A stretch of 39,138 nt of DNA from Pseudomonadota bacterium (GCA_023445495.1 JAEXLC010000218.1:1-39138), one strand, 5' to 3'; counted from the stretch's first letter, positions 23,202-31,409 are shown. Numbers and translations are program-made. Notes: generated by a model not told the origin, from the sequence alone.

Positions 23202-24395
23202 TCAGCCTGCCAGCGCGGCGACGCCGGGCAGTTCCTTGCCTTCCATCCATTCGAGGAAGGCACCGCCCGCGGTCGAGACGAAGGTGAAGTCGCCCGAGAC
23301 GCCGGCCTGGTTGAGCGCCGCCACCGTGTCGCCGCCGCCGGCGACCGAGACGAGCTGGCCTTCCTTGGTCAGCGCAGCCGCGGTCTTCGCCAGCGAAACC
23401 GTCGCGGTGTCGAACGGCGGCGTCTCGAACGCGCCGAGCGGACCGTTCCACACCAGCGTGCGGCAGGTCTTGAGCACGTCGGCGAGCGCTTCGGTCGCCG
23501 CCGGGCCGATGTCGAGGATCATCTCGTCGGCCGCGACTTCGTGCACGTTGCAGGTGCGCAGGCTCGGCGGGTTGGCCGCGAACTCCTTCGACACCACCAC
23601 ATCGTACGGCAGGTGGACGGTGCAATTGGCCTTGTCCGCCGCGTCGAGGATCTCCTCGGCGGTGCCGGTCAGGTCATGCTCGCACAGCGACTTGCCCACA
23701 TCCACGCCGCGCGCGGCCAGGAAGGTGTTGGCCATGCCGCCGCCGATAATCAGGTGATCGACCTTCTCGACCAGGTGGCGCAGCACATCGAGCTTCGACG
23801 AGACCTTGGCGCCGCCGACCACCGCCGCGACCGGATGCTCGGGATTGCCGAGCGCCTTGTCGAGCGCATCAAGCTCGGCTTCCATCTGGCGGCCGGCGAA
23901 TGCGGGCAGCTTGTGGGCCAGGCCCTCGGTCGAGGCATGCGCGCGATGCGCCGCCGAGAAGGCGTCGTTGACATAGAGATCGCCCAGCGCGGCGAGCGCC
24001 GCGACGGTCTCCGGCGCGTTCTCCTCCTCGCCGGCATCGAAGCGGGTATTCTCGAGCAGGGCGATATCGCCCTCGCCCATCGCCTCGATCGCTTCCGCCG
24101 CGCCGTCGGTGTCGATGAAGCGCACTTCGCGGCCCAGCACATGCGCGAACGGCTGGGTGACGAGCGACAGGCTCATCTCGGGATTGCGCTGCCCCTTGGG
24201 GCGGCCGAAATGCGCGAGGACGATGACCCGGGCGCCCTTGTCCGCCAGCTCGGCGACGGTCTGCACGGCGGCGCGCAGGCGCGTGTCGTCAGTCACCTGG
24301 CCATCCGCCATCGGCACGTTCAGGTCCTCGCGGACCAGCACGCGCTTGCCGGCGATATCGCCCATGTCGTCGAGCGTCTTGAAGGGGCGGGTCAT
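23202..24395 (-). CDS. pgk: Phosphoglycerate kinase
   Basis: This enzyme transfers phosphate between 1,3-bisphosphoglycerate and ADP in glycolysis. It has 397 residues from MTRPFKTLDDMGD, with a GGAAG site upstream. Family motifs include VLVREDLNVPMADGQ near the N-terminus, the LAHFGRPKG loop, the LLENTRFDAGEEENAPE loop, VNDAFSAAHRAHAST, the VVGGAKVSSKLDVL hinge, and the C-terminal SVAGGGDTVAAL nucleotide site. It is the third gene after tkt and gap, separated from gap by 164 bases that hold a REPIN-like repeat. Confidence 0.98.
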   Translation of the reverse strand: MTRPFKTLDDMGDIAGKRVLVREDLNVPMADGQVTDDTRLRAAVQTVAELADKGARVIVLAHFGRPKGQRNPEMSLSLVTQPFAHVLGREVRFIDTDGAAEAIEAMGEGDIALLENTRFDAGEEENAPETVAALAALGDLYVNDAFSAAHRAHASTEGLAHKLPAFAGRQMEAELDALDKALGNPEHPVAAVVGGAKVSSKLDVLRHLVEKVDHLIIGGGMANTFLAARGVDVGKSLCEHDLTGTAEEILDAADKANCTVHLPYDVVVSKEFAANPPSLRTCNVHEVAADEMILDIGPAATEALADVLKTCRTLVWNGPLGAFETPPFDTATVSLAKTAAALTKEGQLVSVAGGGDTVAALNQAGVSGDFTFVSTAGGAFLEWMEGKELPGVAALAG

Positions 24396-24450
24396 GTTCT
24401 TCCTCGCGGTTGGTCGTTGATGCGGGGGGCAAACATGGCCTCCCCTCCCA

Positions 24451-24540
24451 CCGTCACCCTGAACTTGTTTCAGGGTCCAACTCTCCACGGATGATACCGT
24501 TTGAGGCGCGTTGGATGCTGAAACAAGTTCAGCATGACGG
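24451..24540. repeat. REPIN-like pair of inverted hairpins between gap and pgk
   Basis: Two 30-base arms, 24451-24480 and 24511-24540, are inverted copies. Each arm contains its own 8-bp hairpin (ACCCTGAA/TTCAGGGT in one, ATGCTGAA/TTCAGCAT in the other). The four differences between the arms come as two compensating pairs that keep each hairpin intact. The centre is 30 bases long. It may stabilise the mRNA or adjust gap relative to pgk. Confidence 0.85.
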
Positions 24541-24559
24541 CAGGTGTTGAGGGCAGTCC

Positions 24560-25567
24560 TTAGCCCAGCTTCGCCATCGCGGTGGCCGTGTCGACCATGC
24601 GGTTCGAGAAGCCCCACTCATTGTCGTACCAGCTGACAACGCGGACCAGCTTGCCGTCGATCACCGCGGTCTCCAGGCTGTCGACGGTCGACGAAGCCGG
24701 GGTGTGGACGATGTCGATCGAGACCAGCGGCTCGTCCGAGAAGAGCAGGATGCCCTTGAGCGGACCGTCTTCCGAAGCCGCCTTCAGGATCGCGTTGACT
24801 TCTTCCTTGGTCGTGTCGCGCTTCGGGGTGAAGGTCAGGTCGACCAGCGAGCCGTCCGGAACCGGAACGCGGATCGCCGAGCCGTCCAGCTTGCCCTTCA
24901 GCTCGGGCAGCACCTCGCCCACGGCGCGGGCGGCGCCGGTGGTGGTCGGGATGATGCTCATCGCGGCGGCACGGGCGCGGCGCAGGTCCGGGTGGATCTG
25001 GTCGAGGATCTTCTGGTCGTTGGTATAGGCGTGGACCGTGGTCATCAGGCCGCGCTCGATACCGACGGTGTCGTTCAGCACCTTGGCGACCGGCGCCAGG
25101 CAGTTGGTGGTGCACGACGCGTTGGAGACGATCGTGTGGCCGGCCTCCAGCTTGTCATGGTTCACGCCGTAGACGACGGTCAGGTCGACATTCTTGCCCG
25201 GAGCCGAGATCAGCACCTTCTTGGCGCCGGCGTCGATATGCTTCTGGGCCGAAGCGCGGTCGGTGAAGAAGCCGGTGCACTCCAGCACCAGCTCCACGCC
25301 ATTCTCGGCGTGCGGCAGGTTGGCGGGATCGCGCTCTGCGGTCACCTTGATGCGGTTGCCGTCGATGACCAGGTCGTTGCCGTCAGCCGTGACGGTGCCC
25401 GGGTACTTGCCGTGCACGCTGTCGCGCGAGAACAGCCAGGCGTTCGACTTCGCATCGGCCAGGTCGTTGATCGTGACGAGCTCGAGCCCGCAATCGGGGC
25501 GCTCGAGGATCGCGCGCGCTACCAGTCGACCGATGCGTCCAAAGCCGTTGATCGCAACCTTCGTCAT
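24560..25567 (-). CDS. gap: Glyceraldehyde-3-phosphate dehydrogenase
   Basis: This enzyme oxidises glyceraldehyde-3-phosphate to 1,3-bisphosphoglycerate. It has 335 residues from MTKVAINGFGRIGR. The active-site motif SNASCTTNC is intact with the nucleophile at about C152. N34-D35 after the second Rossmann strand favours NAD+. The C-terminal WYDNEWGFSNRMVD is typical. The ATG overlaps the tkt stop by 4 bases, and the open frame upstream is a tkt shadow. It is coupled to tkt and followed by pgk. Confidence 0.98.
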   Translation of the reverse strand: MTKVAINGFGRIGRLVARAILERPDCGLELVTINDLADAKSNAWLFSRDSVHGKYPGTVTADGNDLVIDGNRIKVTAERDPANLPHAENGVELVLECTGFFTDRASAQKHIDAGAKKVLISAPGKNVDLTVVYGVNHDKLEAGHTIVSNASCTTNCLAPVAKVLNDTVGIERGLMTTVHAYTNDQKILDQIHPDLRRARAAAMSIIPTTTGAARAVGEVLPELKGKLDGSAIRVPVPDGSLVDLTFTPKRDTTKEEVNAILKAASEDGPLKGILLFSDEPLVSIDIVHTPASSTVDSLETAVIDGKLVRVVSWYDNEWGFSNRMVDTATAMAKLG

Positions 25568-27540
25568 GCCTGTTCTCCGTTCAACTTTTCGACGATCTGC
25601 GGAACGATGGCGCCCGCAGTGAGCCCGAAATGCTCGTAGAGCTTGAGATAGGGGCCCGAGGCACCGAATCCATCCACTCCAAAGTTCAATCCGTCCGTGC
25701 CGGTGTAGCGCTCCCAGCCCAGCGTCGTGCCGGCCTCGATCGAGACCTTCAGCGCATGCGCCGGCAGCAGGTCGCGCTTGTACTGTGCGTCCTGCGCGTC
25801 GAAGCGCTCCCAGCACGGCATCGAGACGACGTCGGCGCCGATGCCCTGCTCCTCCAGCGCGTCGCGCACCGCCACCGCGATCTCGACTTCCGAGCCGCTG
25901 GCGATCAGCACGACCTGGCGCGGCGCCTCGGCCTCGCGGATCGCATAGGCGCCGCGTGCCGAGCGGTTCTCACCGGCCTCGGTGCGCAGCTGCGGCAGGT
26001 TCTGGCGGCTGAGCGCGAGCAGGCCGGGGCCGTCCGCGCGCTGCAGGGCGAGCTCCCAGCATTCCGCGGTCTCGACCACGTCGCACGGGCGATAGACGTC
26101 GAGGTTCGGGATCAGGCGCAGGCTGGTCAGATGCTCCACCGGCTGGTGGGTCGGTCCATCCTCGCCCAGGCCGATCGAGTCGTGCGTCATCACATAGATC
26201 ACGCGCGCCTGCTGCAGCGCCGAGAGGCGGATCGCCGCACGGGCATAGTCGGCGAACACCAGGAAGGTGCCGCCATAGGGGATCACGCCGCCGTGCAGCG
26301 CCATGCCGTTCATCGCCGCCGACATGCCGAACTCGCGGATGCCGTAATAGACGTAGCGGCTGGCGTAATTTTCCGCCGAGAAGGCGCCCAGGCCCTTGGT
26401 CAGCGTGTTGTTCGAGCCGGTCAGGTCGGCCGAGCCGCCGACGGTGTCCGGGATCTGCGCGTTGATCGCCTCGAGCGCCATCTCGCTCGCCTTGCGGGTC
26501 GCGACCTTCTGCGGCGCGTCGATCAGGCCCTGGATATGATCCGAGAGCGAGAACCAGGCCGGCAGCTCGCCGCGCATCCGGCGCTCGAACTCGGCACGAT
26601 CCTCACGCGCTTCCAGGCGCTGCTTCCACGCGGCATGCGGCGCGGCACCGCGCTTGCCGGCTTCCAGCCAGGTCTCGCGGATATCGCCCGGGATCTCGAA
26701 CGCCGGGTGGTTCCAGCCCAGCTGCACGCGCGCGGCGGCGACTTCGTCGGCACCCAGCGGCGAACCATGGACCTTGGACGAGCCCTGCTTGTTCGGTGCG
26801 CCGAAGCCGATGATCGTGCGGCACTTGACCAGCGACGGCAGCTCGCTGGCGAGCGCCTCGTCGAACGCGCGGGCGATGTCGGCGGCATCATGGCCGTCGC
26901 ACTCGACGACCTGCCAGCCCGAGGCGCGATAGCGCGCCGGAATGTCCTCGCTCGACGAGAGCGAGACCGCGCCGTCGATCGTGATCTTGTTGTCGTCCCA
27001 CAGCACGATCAGCTTGCCGAGCTTCAGATGCCCGGCGAGGCCGACCGCCTCGTGGTTGATGCCTTCCATCAGGCAGCCGTCACCGGCGATCACCCAGGTG
27101 CGGTGATCGACCAGGTCGTCGCCATAGATCGCGTTGAGGTGACGCTCGGCGGCGGCGAAGCCCACCGCCATCGCCAGGCCTTGGCCGAGCGGGCCGGTGG
27201 TGCATTCCACGCCGTCCAGCTCGAAATTCTCGGGGTGGCCCGCACAGGGGCTGCCGATCTGGCGGAAGTCGCGGATGTCCTGCAGCGTCGGACGGGCATA
27301 GCCGGTCAGGTGCAGCAGCGAATATTGCAGCATCGAGCCGTGCCCGGCCGACAGCACGAAGCGATCGCGGTCCGCCCATTTCGGATCGGTGGGATCATAC
27401 TTCAGATATTGCTGGAACAGCACGGTGGCGACATCGGCCATGCCCATCGGCATGCCCGGATGGCCCGAATTGGCCGCCTCCACGGCGTCCATCGACAACG
27501 CCCGGATGGCATTGGCGCACTCGGTGAAGCTAGCGGTCAC
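25564..27540 (-). CDS. tkt: Transketolase
   Basis: This TPP enzyme of the pentose-phosphate pathway moves two-carbon units between sugar phosphates. It has 658 residues. The TPP-binding motif is clear in the GDGCLMEGINHEAVG segment, with VLWDDNKITIDG beyond it, and the pyrimidine domain has LVFADYARAAIRL. The conserved MPMGMADVATVLF and GHPENFELDGVECTTGPLGQG segments are also present. The start is a GTG at 27540 with AGGGGA nine bases upstream, giving the usual N-terminus (VTASFTECANAIR). It is first in tkt-gap-pgk. Confidence 0.97.
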   Translation of the reverse strand: MTASFTECANAIRALSMDAVEAANSGHPGMPMGMADVATVLFQQYLKYDPTDPKWADRDRFVLSAGHGSMLQYSLLHLTGYARPTLQDIRDFRQIGSPCAGHPENFELDGVECTTGPLGQGLAMAVGFAAAERHLNAIYGDDLVDHRTWVIAGDGCLMEGINHEAVGLAGHLKLGKLIVLWDDNKITIDGAVSLSSSEDIPARYRASGWQVVECDGHDAADIARAFDEALASELPSLVKCRTIIGFGAPNKQGSSKVHGSPLGADEVAAARVQLGWNHPAFEIPGDIRETWLEAGKRGAAPHAAWKQRLEAREDRAEFERRMRGELPAWFSLSDHIQGLIDAPQKVATRKASEMALEAINAQIPDTVGGSADLTGSNNTLTKGLGAFSAENYASRYVYYGIREFGMSAAMNGMALHGGVIPYGGTFLVFADYARAAIRLSALQQARVIYVMTHDSIGLGEDGPTHQPVEHLTSLRLIPNLDVYRPCDVVETAECWELALQRADGPGLLALSRQNLPQLRTEAGENRSARGAYAIREAEAPRQVVLIASGSEVEIAVAVRDALEEQGIGADVVSMPCWERFDAQDAQYKRDLLPAHALKVSIEAGTTLGWERYTGTDGLNFGVDGFGASGPYLKLYEHFGLTAGAIVPQIVEKLNGEQA

Positions 27541-27568
27541 TTGGAGTCCCCTGATACTGGCGCGGACG

Positions 27569-27597
27569 CCTTTGGTGCCCTTGCGGGCCCACGTCAA
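27569..27597 (-). promoter_or_regulatory. Candidate tkt promoter
   Basis: On the minus strand TTGACG (27592-27597) is 17 bases from CAAAGG (27569-27574), 29 bases before the tkt GTG. The -35 box is good and the -10 box poor. Confidence 0.3.
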
Positions 27598-27690
27598 CCG
27601 CCTCGGCACTGCGAAACCGTGCAGGACTCGAACCGGCGCTGCTTCGCTTCCGCTCGCCGAACCCGTCATGGAACCGGTGCCATTCAGGGG

Positions 27691-27719
27691 TTGCGAGGTT
27701 CGGATGGGGTGCGTAACGC
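27691..27719 (+). promoter_or_regulatory. Candidate promoter for a leaderless zauP-like/zapA transcript
   Basis: TTGCGA (27691-27696) and TAACGC (27714-27719) are 17 bases apart. Transcription would start at about 27726-27727, exactly at the ATG at 27727, and no Shine–Dalgarno sequence precedes that ATG. Confidence 0.4.
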
Positions 27720-27726
27720 TTAATCC

Positions 27727-27912
27727 ATGGCAAGTACGCCCGCCGATCGTATCGAACAGGCCCTCGTCCGCATCGAGAAAGCCGCTGCAGCGCGGGCCTA
27801 TGCCTGCGAACGCATCACCCAGCGCCACGCCAAGCTGCGTGCCCGCATCGAGGATGCGGTCTCCTCGCTCGACGCGCTGATCGCACGCGAAACCCAGGCG
27901 GACCAGGACTGA
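27727..27912 (+). CDS. Small coiled-coil protein upstream of zapA (ZauP-like candidate)
   Basis: This protein has 61 residues, almost all helix-forming and charged, with heptad-like spacing (IEQALVRIEKAAAARAYACERI … LRARIEDAVSSLDALIARET). Its stop shares one base with the zapA ATG (TGATG), so the two are translated together. In Caulobacter a coiled-coil protein, ZauP, is encoded directly upstream of zapA and acts with ZapA to focus the Z-ring. By position and predicted structure this ORF is a candidate for the same role; I cannot show sequence homology. It has no Shine–Dalgarno sequence. Confidence 0.75.
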   Translation: MASTPADRIEQALVRIEKAAAARAYACERITQRHAKLRARIEDAVSSLDALIARETQADQD

Positions 27913-28214
27913 TGGCCGATATCGATATTTCCGTCGCCGGCCGCAGCTATTCGGTCGCGACCCGCGAAGGCGACGAAGCCCATATCCGCCACCTCGAGTC
28001 GATCCTCCAGAAGCACGCCGACACCGCGCTGCGCGCCTCGGGCGGGCTCAATGCCGAGCGCACGCTCGTCTATCTGTCGCTGATCCTCGCCGACCTGCTC
28101 GACGAGACCGAGCGCAACCCGCCGGAAGGCGTGTCGCCGGTGCTGCTCGAGCGCATCGCGGACCGGCTGGAAGCCGTCGCCGCGGCGCTGGAAGAGGATG
28201 CCGCCGAGGCATAA
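27912..28214 (+). CDS. zapA: Cell division protein ZapA
   Basis: ZapA binds FtsZ and bundles protofilaments at midcell. It has 100 residues: an N-terminal alpha/beta head (DIDISVAGRSYSVATREGDEAHIRHLESIL) and a C-terminal coiled coil (LVYLSLILADLLDETERN … LERIADRLEAVAAALEE), the usual layout and length. It is coupled to the small coiled-coil gene upstream and followed by 6S RNA and the 5-FCL gene. The zapA–ssrS–fau order is widely conserved in proteobacteria and supports all three calls. Confidence 0.92.
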   Translation: MADIDISVAGRSYSVATREGDEAHIRHLESILQKHADTALRASGGLNAERTLVYLSLILADLLDETERNPPEGVSPVLLERIADRLEAVAAALEEDAAEA

Positions 28215-28219
28215 CCGTC

Positions 28220-28292
28220 ATCCCGGCGAAAGCCGGGATCTCGTGCGGCTTCTGCCCCGCGCCTTCGCCTGAGGCCCCGGCTTCCGCCGGGG
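28220..28292. repeat. Paired hairpin repeats after zapA
   Basis: There are two hairpins: ATCCCGGC-GAAA-GCCGGGAT at 28220-28239, with a GAAA tetraloop, and CCCCGGC-TTCC-GCCGGGG at 28275-28292. They are flanked by GTCATC and GGTGAC in inverted orientation. Same core as the hairpin at 31410-31427. There is no T-run; they could slow read-through from zapA into the 6S gene. Confidence 0.75.
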
Positions 28293-28333
28293 TGACGAGG
28301 AGGAAAGCGGGATGACGAATTTGGCCCAAGCCG

Positions 28334-28362
28334 TTGCTAACGCAGCCCTCAGCGCCTACATC
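28334..28362 (+). promoter_or_regulatory. Candidate promoter of 6S RNA
   Basis: TTGCTA (28334-28339) and TACATC (28357-28362) are 17 bases apart. The predicted start falls at 28369-28370, which is precisely the first base of the 6S closing stem. Confidence 0.5.
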
Positions 28363-28369
28363 CGTCCAC

Positions 28370-28530
28370 GGCGGAACTGCCCGGCACGAGCCGTTGCAAT
28401 TATCCCTGAGGCTATTCATCATCCATGGGGGCTGTCCCTGTGCGGATCCTGGTCCGCGGCACATGGTCCCCACCTGACGTAACGGGCGTCAGAGGATACT
28501 TCAGGCAAACGACCCATGGTGGTTCCGCCA
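28370..28530 (+). ncRNA. ssrS: 6S RNA
   Basis: 6S RNA mimics an open promoter and sequesters sigma70 RNA polymerase in stationary phase. The roughly 161-base region begins with GGCGGAAC (28370-28377) and ends with its exact complement GTTCCGCC (28523-28530). Inside are unpaired stretches on both sides, as needed for the central bubble. The terminal arm pairs GGGG (~28427) with CCCC (~28468) around a TGTGCGGA/TCCGCGGCACA helix. The length is close to alphaproteobacterial 6S RNAs, and it sits in the conserved place between zapA and the 5-FCL gene. The ends are estimated from the stem. Confidence 0.8.
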
Positions 28531-28552
28531 CCGCTCCCGTAGAAGGCGACGC

Positions 28553-29104
28553 ATGATCGACAAGCTAGCCCTGCGGGCGCAGCTCCGCGCGGAGCGCGAT
28601 GCCTTCGCCATCGAAGCGAGCGAGGCGATCCTCGCCCCCGAGCATTTCGTCGCGCACCTCAAGCCCGGCATGACCGTCGCGACCTATGTCGCGATCGGCA
28701 GCGAAGCGGATCCCACCCAGCTGGCCGCCGCCGCCGCCGAAGCAGGCTGCGCGCTCGCTTTGCCCTTCGTCATCGGCCGTGCCGAGCCGCTACGCTTCCT
28801 CGCCTGGCAGATGGGCGAGCCGCTGGTCGAAGGGCCCTTCGGCCTGCGCCAGCCGCGGGACGGCAGCCCCGAAATCGCTCCGGACGTGATCCTTACCCCG
28901 CTGGTCGGGTTCGACGCGCGGCTCAACCGACTCGGGCAGGGCGCCGCCCATTATGACCGCGCCTTCGCCCGCTATCCCGATGCCTGGCGCGTCGGCGTCG
29001 CCTGGTCGGTCCAGGAAGTGCCGGCCATCCCGAGCGACATCTGGGACGTGCCGCTCCACGCCGTGATCACCGAGAAAGGCATGATGTGGCACGCGGAAGC
29101 ATAG
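28553..29104 (+). CDS. fau: 5-formyltetrahydrofolate cyclo-ligase
   Basis: This enzyme (MTHFS) converts 5-formyl-THF to 5,10-methenyl-THF using ATP. It has 183 residues. Seen are the N-terminal KLALRAQLRAERD helix, the substrate strand VATYVAIGSEADP, and the C-terminal phosphate loop FDARLNRLGQGAAHYDR. In most members that loop reads GxGxGYYD. Here the last glycine-rich part is GAAHYD, so the loop is slightly divergent but keeps the YD. 6S RNA lies just upstream, and processing from a joint transcript is known in E. coli. A 19-base overlap links it to the DUF2842 gene. Confidence 0.9.
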   Translation: MIDKLALRAQLRAERDAFAIEASEAILAPEHFVAHLKPGMTVATYVAIGSEADPTQLAAAAAEAGCALALPFVIGRAEPLRFLAWQMGEPLVEGPFGLRQPRDGSPEIAPDVILTPLVGFDARLNRLGQGAAHYDRAFARYPDAWRVGVAWSVQEVPAIPSDIWDVPLHAVITEKGMMWHAEA

Positions 29105-29313
29105 AGCCGAGCTGGCGCAAGCCCGCCGGCGCGCTGGGCATCGTCGCCTGGATCTTCGCCTGGGTGATCCTGGTCGCCAGCTTCTCGAGCTGGATCGGCC
29201 AGCTGCACATCCTTGCCCAGCTGCCGATCTATATCGTCACCGGGATCGTCTGGATCCTGCCGCTCGGCGGCGTGCTGCGCTGGATGGAAACCGGCCGCTG
29301 GCGCCGCGCCTGA
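29086..29313 (+). CDS. DUF2842 family membrane protein
   Basis: This protein has 75 residues and two transmembrane helices (about 15-34 and 44-63), opening with PSWRKPAGALGIVAWIFAWVILVA and closing with PLGGVLRWMETGRW, the DUF2842 pattern of alphaproteobacteria. The start is a GTG at 29086 inside the 5-FCL gene, with AAAGG upstream. The function of the family is unknown. Confidence 0.85.
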   Translation: MARGSIEPSWRKPAGALGIVAWIFAWVILVASFSSWIGQLHILAQLPIYIVTGIVWILPLGGVLRWMETGRWRRA

Positions 29314-29350
29314 AGGGCGGCTGCGCACTGCGCGGCCACCCGTCCGGGGA

Positions 29351-29713
29351 TCAATAGGTCATGCCGTAATAGCCATAAAGGCGCTCGCCATATTCGCGGT
29401 CATAGGCCGGCAGGTCGCCGCCCTCCTCGTCATAGCTGGGGGCGCCTTCCAGCTGCTCCTTGGTCAGGTCGACCACATAGCCGCCCTTGCCGGTGTCATA
29501 GTCGAGTTTCTGCCAGGGCAGCGGATAGTGGCGGTTGCCGATGCCGAACAGGCCACCGAAAGACAGCACCGCATATTCGACCTGACCGGAAATCTTGTCG
29601 ACCATGAAGCGATGGATCGTGCCCAGCCGGTCGCCGTCGCGGTTGTACACCGCCGTGCCCTCGACTCGGTCGGAGGCAATCATGTCACTGGTTTCGCGCG
29701 GTTCGAGAGTCAT
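29351..29713 (-). CDS. PRC-barrel domain protein
   Basis: This protein of 120 residues starts with MTLEPRETSDMIAS, preceded by GAGGAG. The PRC-barrel core is visible in VEGTAVYNRDGDRLGTIHRFMVDKISGQVEYAVLSFGGLFGIGNRHYPLPW (written here as consecutive pieces: about residues 17-67). The tail is acidic and tyrosine-rich (about residues 95-120, ending GERLYGYYGMTY). Stand-alone PRC-barrel proteins of this sort are common and often stress-linked in alphaproteobacteria, but the role is unknown. It lies downstream of the tRNA-Asp genes on the same strand. Confidence 0.9.
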   Translation of the reverse strand: MTLEPRETSDMIASDRVEGTAVYNRDGDRLGTIHRFMVDKISGQVEYAVLSFGGLFGIGNRHYPLPWQKLDYDTGKGGYVVDLTKEQLEGAPSYDEEGGDLPAYDREYGERLYGYYGMTY

Positions 29714-29803
29714 CGCTTTGCTCCTCGAAGATGCCCCAAGCATCAACGAGCCGGATCGCGGCGATGTCCGTCGATTTGCGGTGAAGCGAGGCCATGCGAT
29801 GCA

Positions 29804-29880
<77 letters not shown>

Positions 29881-29969
29881 ATCTGCGTGTGAGAGAAGAC
29901 CGCTCCCCCTATCAAATCCTCCGGCCGAAGCGCGCACGGGGCGCACCCTGACAGTCAGACCATGGGGAA

Positions 29970-30046
<77 letters not shown>

Positions 30047-30067
30047 TCTCTCGAAGCGAGGAGGCGG

Positions 30068-30096
30068 GCACTAGACGCGACTTTTGGGGGTGTCAA
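30068..30096 (-). promoter_or_regulatory. Promoter of the tRNA-Asp pair
   Basis: On the minus strand a perfect TTGACA (30091-30096) is 17 bases from TAGTGC (30068-30073). Start of transcription is expected near 30061, about 15 bases before the tRNA. The -35 box overlaps the stop codon of the AI-2E gene. Confidence 0.7.
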
Positions 30097-31337
30097 CCGG
30101 ATTGGTCGCGACTTTTTCGCCGCAGCGGTCGATTATCCACAGGATCGTTCACCAAGGTGCCGTGTTCGAACAGGAAACCGGCAATGTCCGGCTTGCCTGC
30201 GGCATTGACCACGGTCTGGATGATGATGAGCAGCGGCACCGCGAGCAGCGCGCCGGTGGTGCCCCAGATCCAGCCCCAGAAGCTCAGCGAGATCAGGATC
30301 ATGATCGGGCTGATCGTCAGCCGGTGGCCGACGACCAGCGGGGTCACGACATTCGCCTCGATCAGGTGGCAGGCGATCATCACGATCGGCGGCACGAACG
30401 CCCAGCCCAGGTCCGGGAAGGTCATCAGCCCGCCCATCGCCAGCAGCAGCGCCGCCAATACCGGCCCGAAATAGGGAATGTAGTTGAGCAGCGCGACGAT
30501 GCCGCCCCACATCAGCGGCGTCGGCATGCCGATCGCCCACAACACGCCCGAGACGATCAGCCCCAGCGTCAGGTTGATCACCGTGATCGTGCCCAGATAG
30601 GCCGAGGTATCGTCGACCACGTCCTGGATCACCCGCGCGGTCGCCATCGCGCCGCCGAAGCTCGCCCGGCTGGTGATCGCGTTGCGGCGCAGGCGCGTCC
30701 AGCCCGACAGGAAGAAGTAGATGACGAGGATGGCGAAGAACATCTCGACCAGCGCCGACGGTGCCGAGGTGGCGAACAGGTCGATCAGCGAGCGCGGCGG
30801 CGTGGCCGCCATCACCTCGGGCTGCTTCATCGGCGCCGAGGCGAAGTTCATCACCGTCTTGTTCACGAACGAATCGAGGTTCGCGTAGAATTCGATCAGC
30901 GGCTTCAAATTCTCCTGGATCTGCGGGATCTTGGCCGGCAGGTCGCGGATCCACTGCCAGGCCGGCACCACGATCGACGCCAGCGCGACATTCGCCGCGA
31001 TCAGGAACAGCAGCACGCAGATGAACGCCGCGATCGGTGCCGGCAACCGGTGCCGCTCGAGCCATTCGAGCAGCGGCACGAGTGCGATCGCGATCACCAG
31101 CGCGGTGGTCAGCGGCAGGAAGAACACCGCGCCCGCCTGCAGCGCGAACGGCAGCGCGAGCACCAGCCCGAGCCCGGCGATCAGCGTCAGCGCCGCCATC
31201 AGCCGGTCGCGCTTCTGCCCGTCGCCCATGCTCTCCTGGGTGGACGGCCCGAGCAGCGGCGCCCGTGCCGGTCCCGAGGCAAGCCCCTCGCCGTCCCGCT
31301 CGCCTTCCCCGCCGATGATGCCGTTCGTCTCGCTCAC
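30093..31337 (-). CDS. AI-2E family transporter (PerM/TqsA-like)
   Basis: This is a polytopic membrane protein of 414 residues. After about 45 polar residues come hydrophobic pairs (LMAALTLIAGLGLVLALPF; FFLPLTTALVIAIALVPLLEW), an extramembrane region near 125-200, and a C-terminal block with the family pattern (MPTPLMWGGIVALLNYIPYFGPVLAALL; the VVGHRLTISPIMILISL segment; WGTTGALLAVPLL). Proteins of this family move diverse small molecules; AI-2 transport itself is shown only for a few. The start is a GTG at 31337 with GGGAAG upstream. Confidence 0.9.
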   Translation of the reverse strand: MSETNGIIGGEGERDGEGLASGPARAPLLGPSTQESMGDGQKRDRLMAALTLIAGLGLVLALPFALQAGAVFFLPLTTALVIAIALVPLLEWLERHRLPAPIAAFICVLLFLIAANVALASIVVPAWQWIRDLPAKIPQIQENLKPLIEFYANLDSFVNKTVMNFASAPMKQPEVMAATPPRSLIDLFATSAPSALVEMFFAILVIYFFLSGWTRLRRNAITSRASFGGAMATARVIQDVVDDTSAYLGTITVINLTLGLIVSGVLWAIGMPTPLMWGGIVALLNYIPYFGPVLAALLLAMGGLMTFPDLGWAFVPPIVMIACHLIEANVVTPLVVGHRLTISPIMILISLSFWGWIWGTTGALLAVPLLIIIQTVVNAAGKPDIAGFLFEHGTLVNDPVDNRPLRRKSRDQSG

Positions 31338-31409
31338 GTCTTCCCTTCCCTCGCTCGCGGAAACCCTAGCGTCTCCCCCTCTCCTCGTCATCCCTTGTAC
31401 GGCATTGTT

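Noticed and set aside
25630..27723. A 697-codon plus-strand open frame opposite transketolase
   Set aside because: It is an antisense shadow of tkt; the minus-strand product has all transketolase motifs.
28310..28370. Sequence just before the 6S stem considered as part of the RNA
   Set aside because: The closing stem and the promoter candidate both place the 5' end near 28370.
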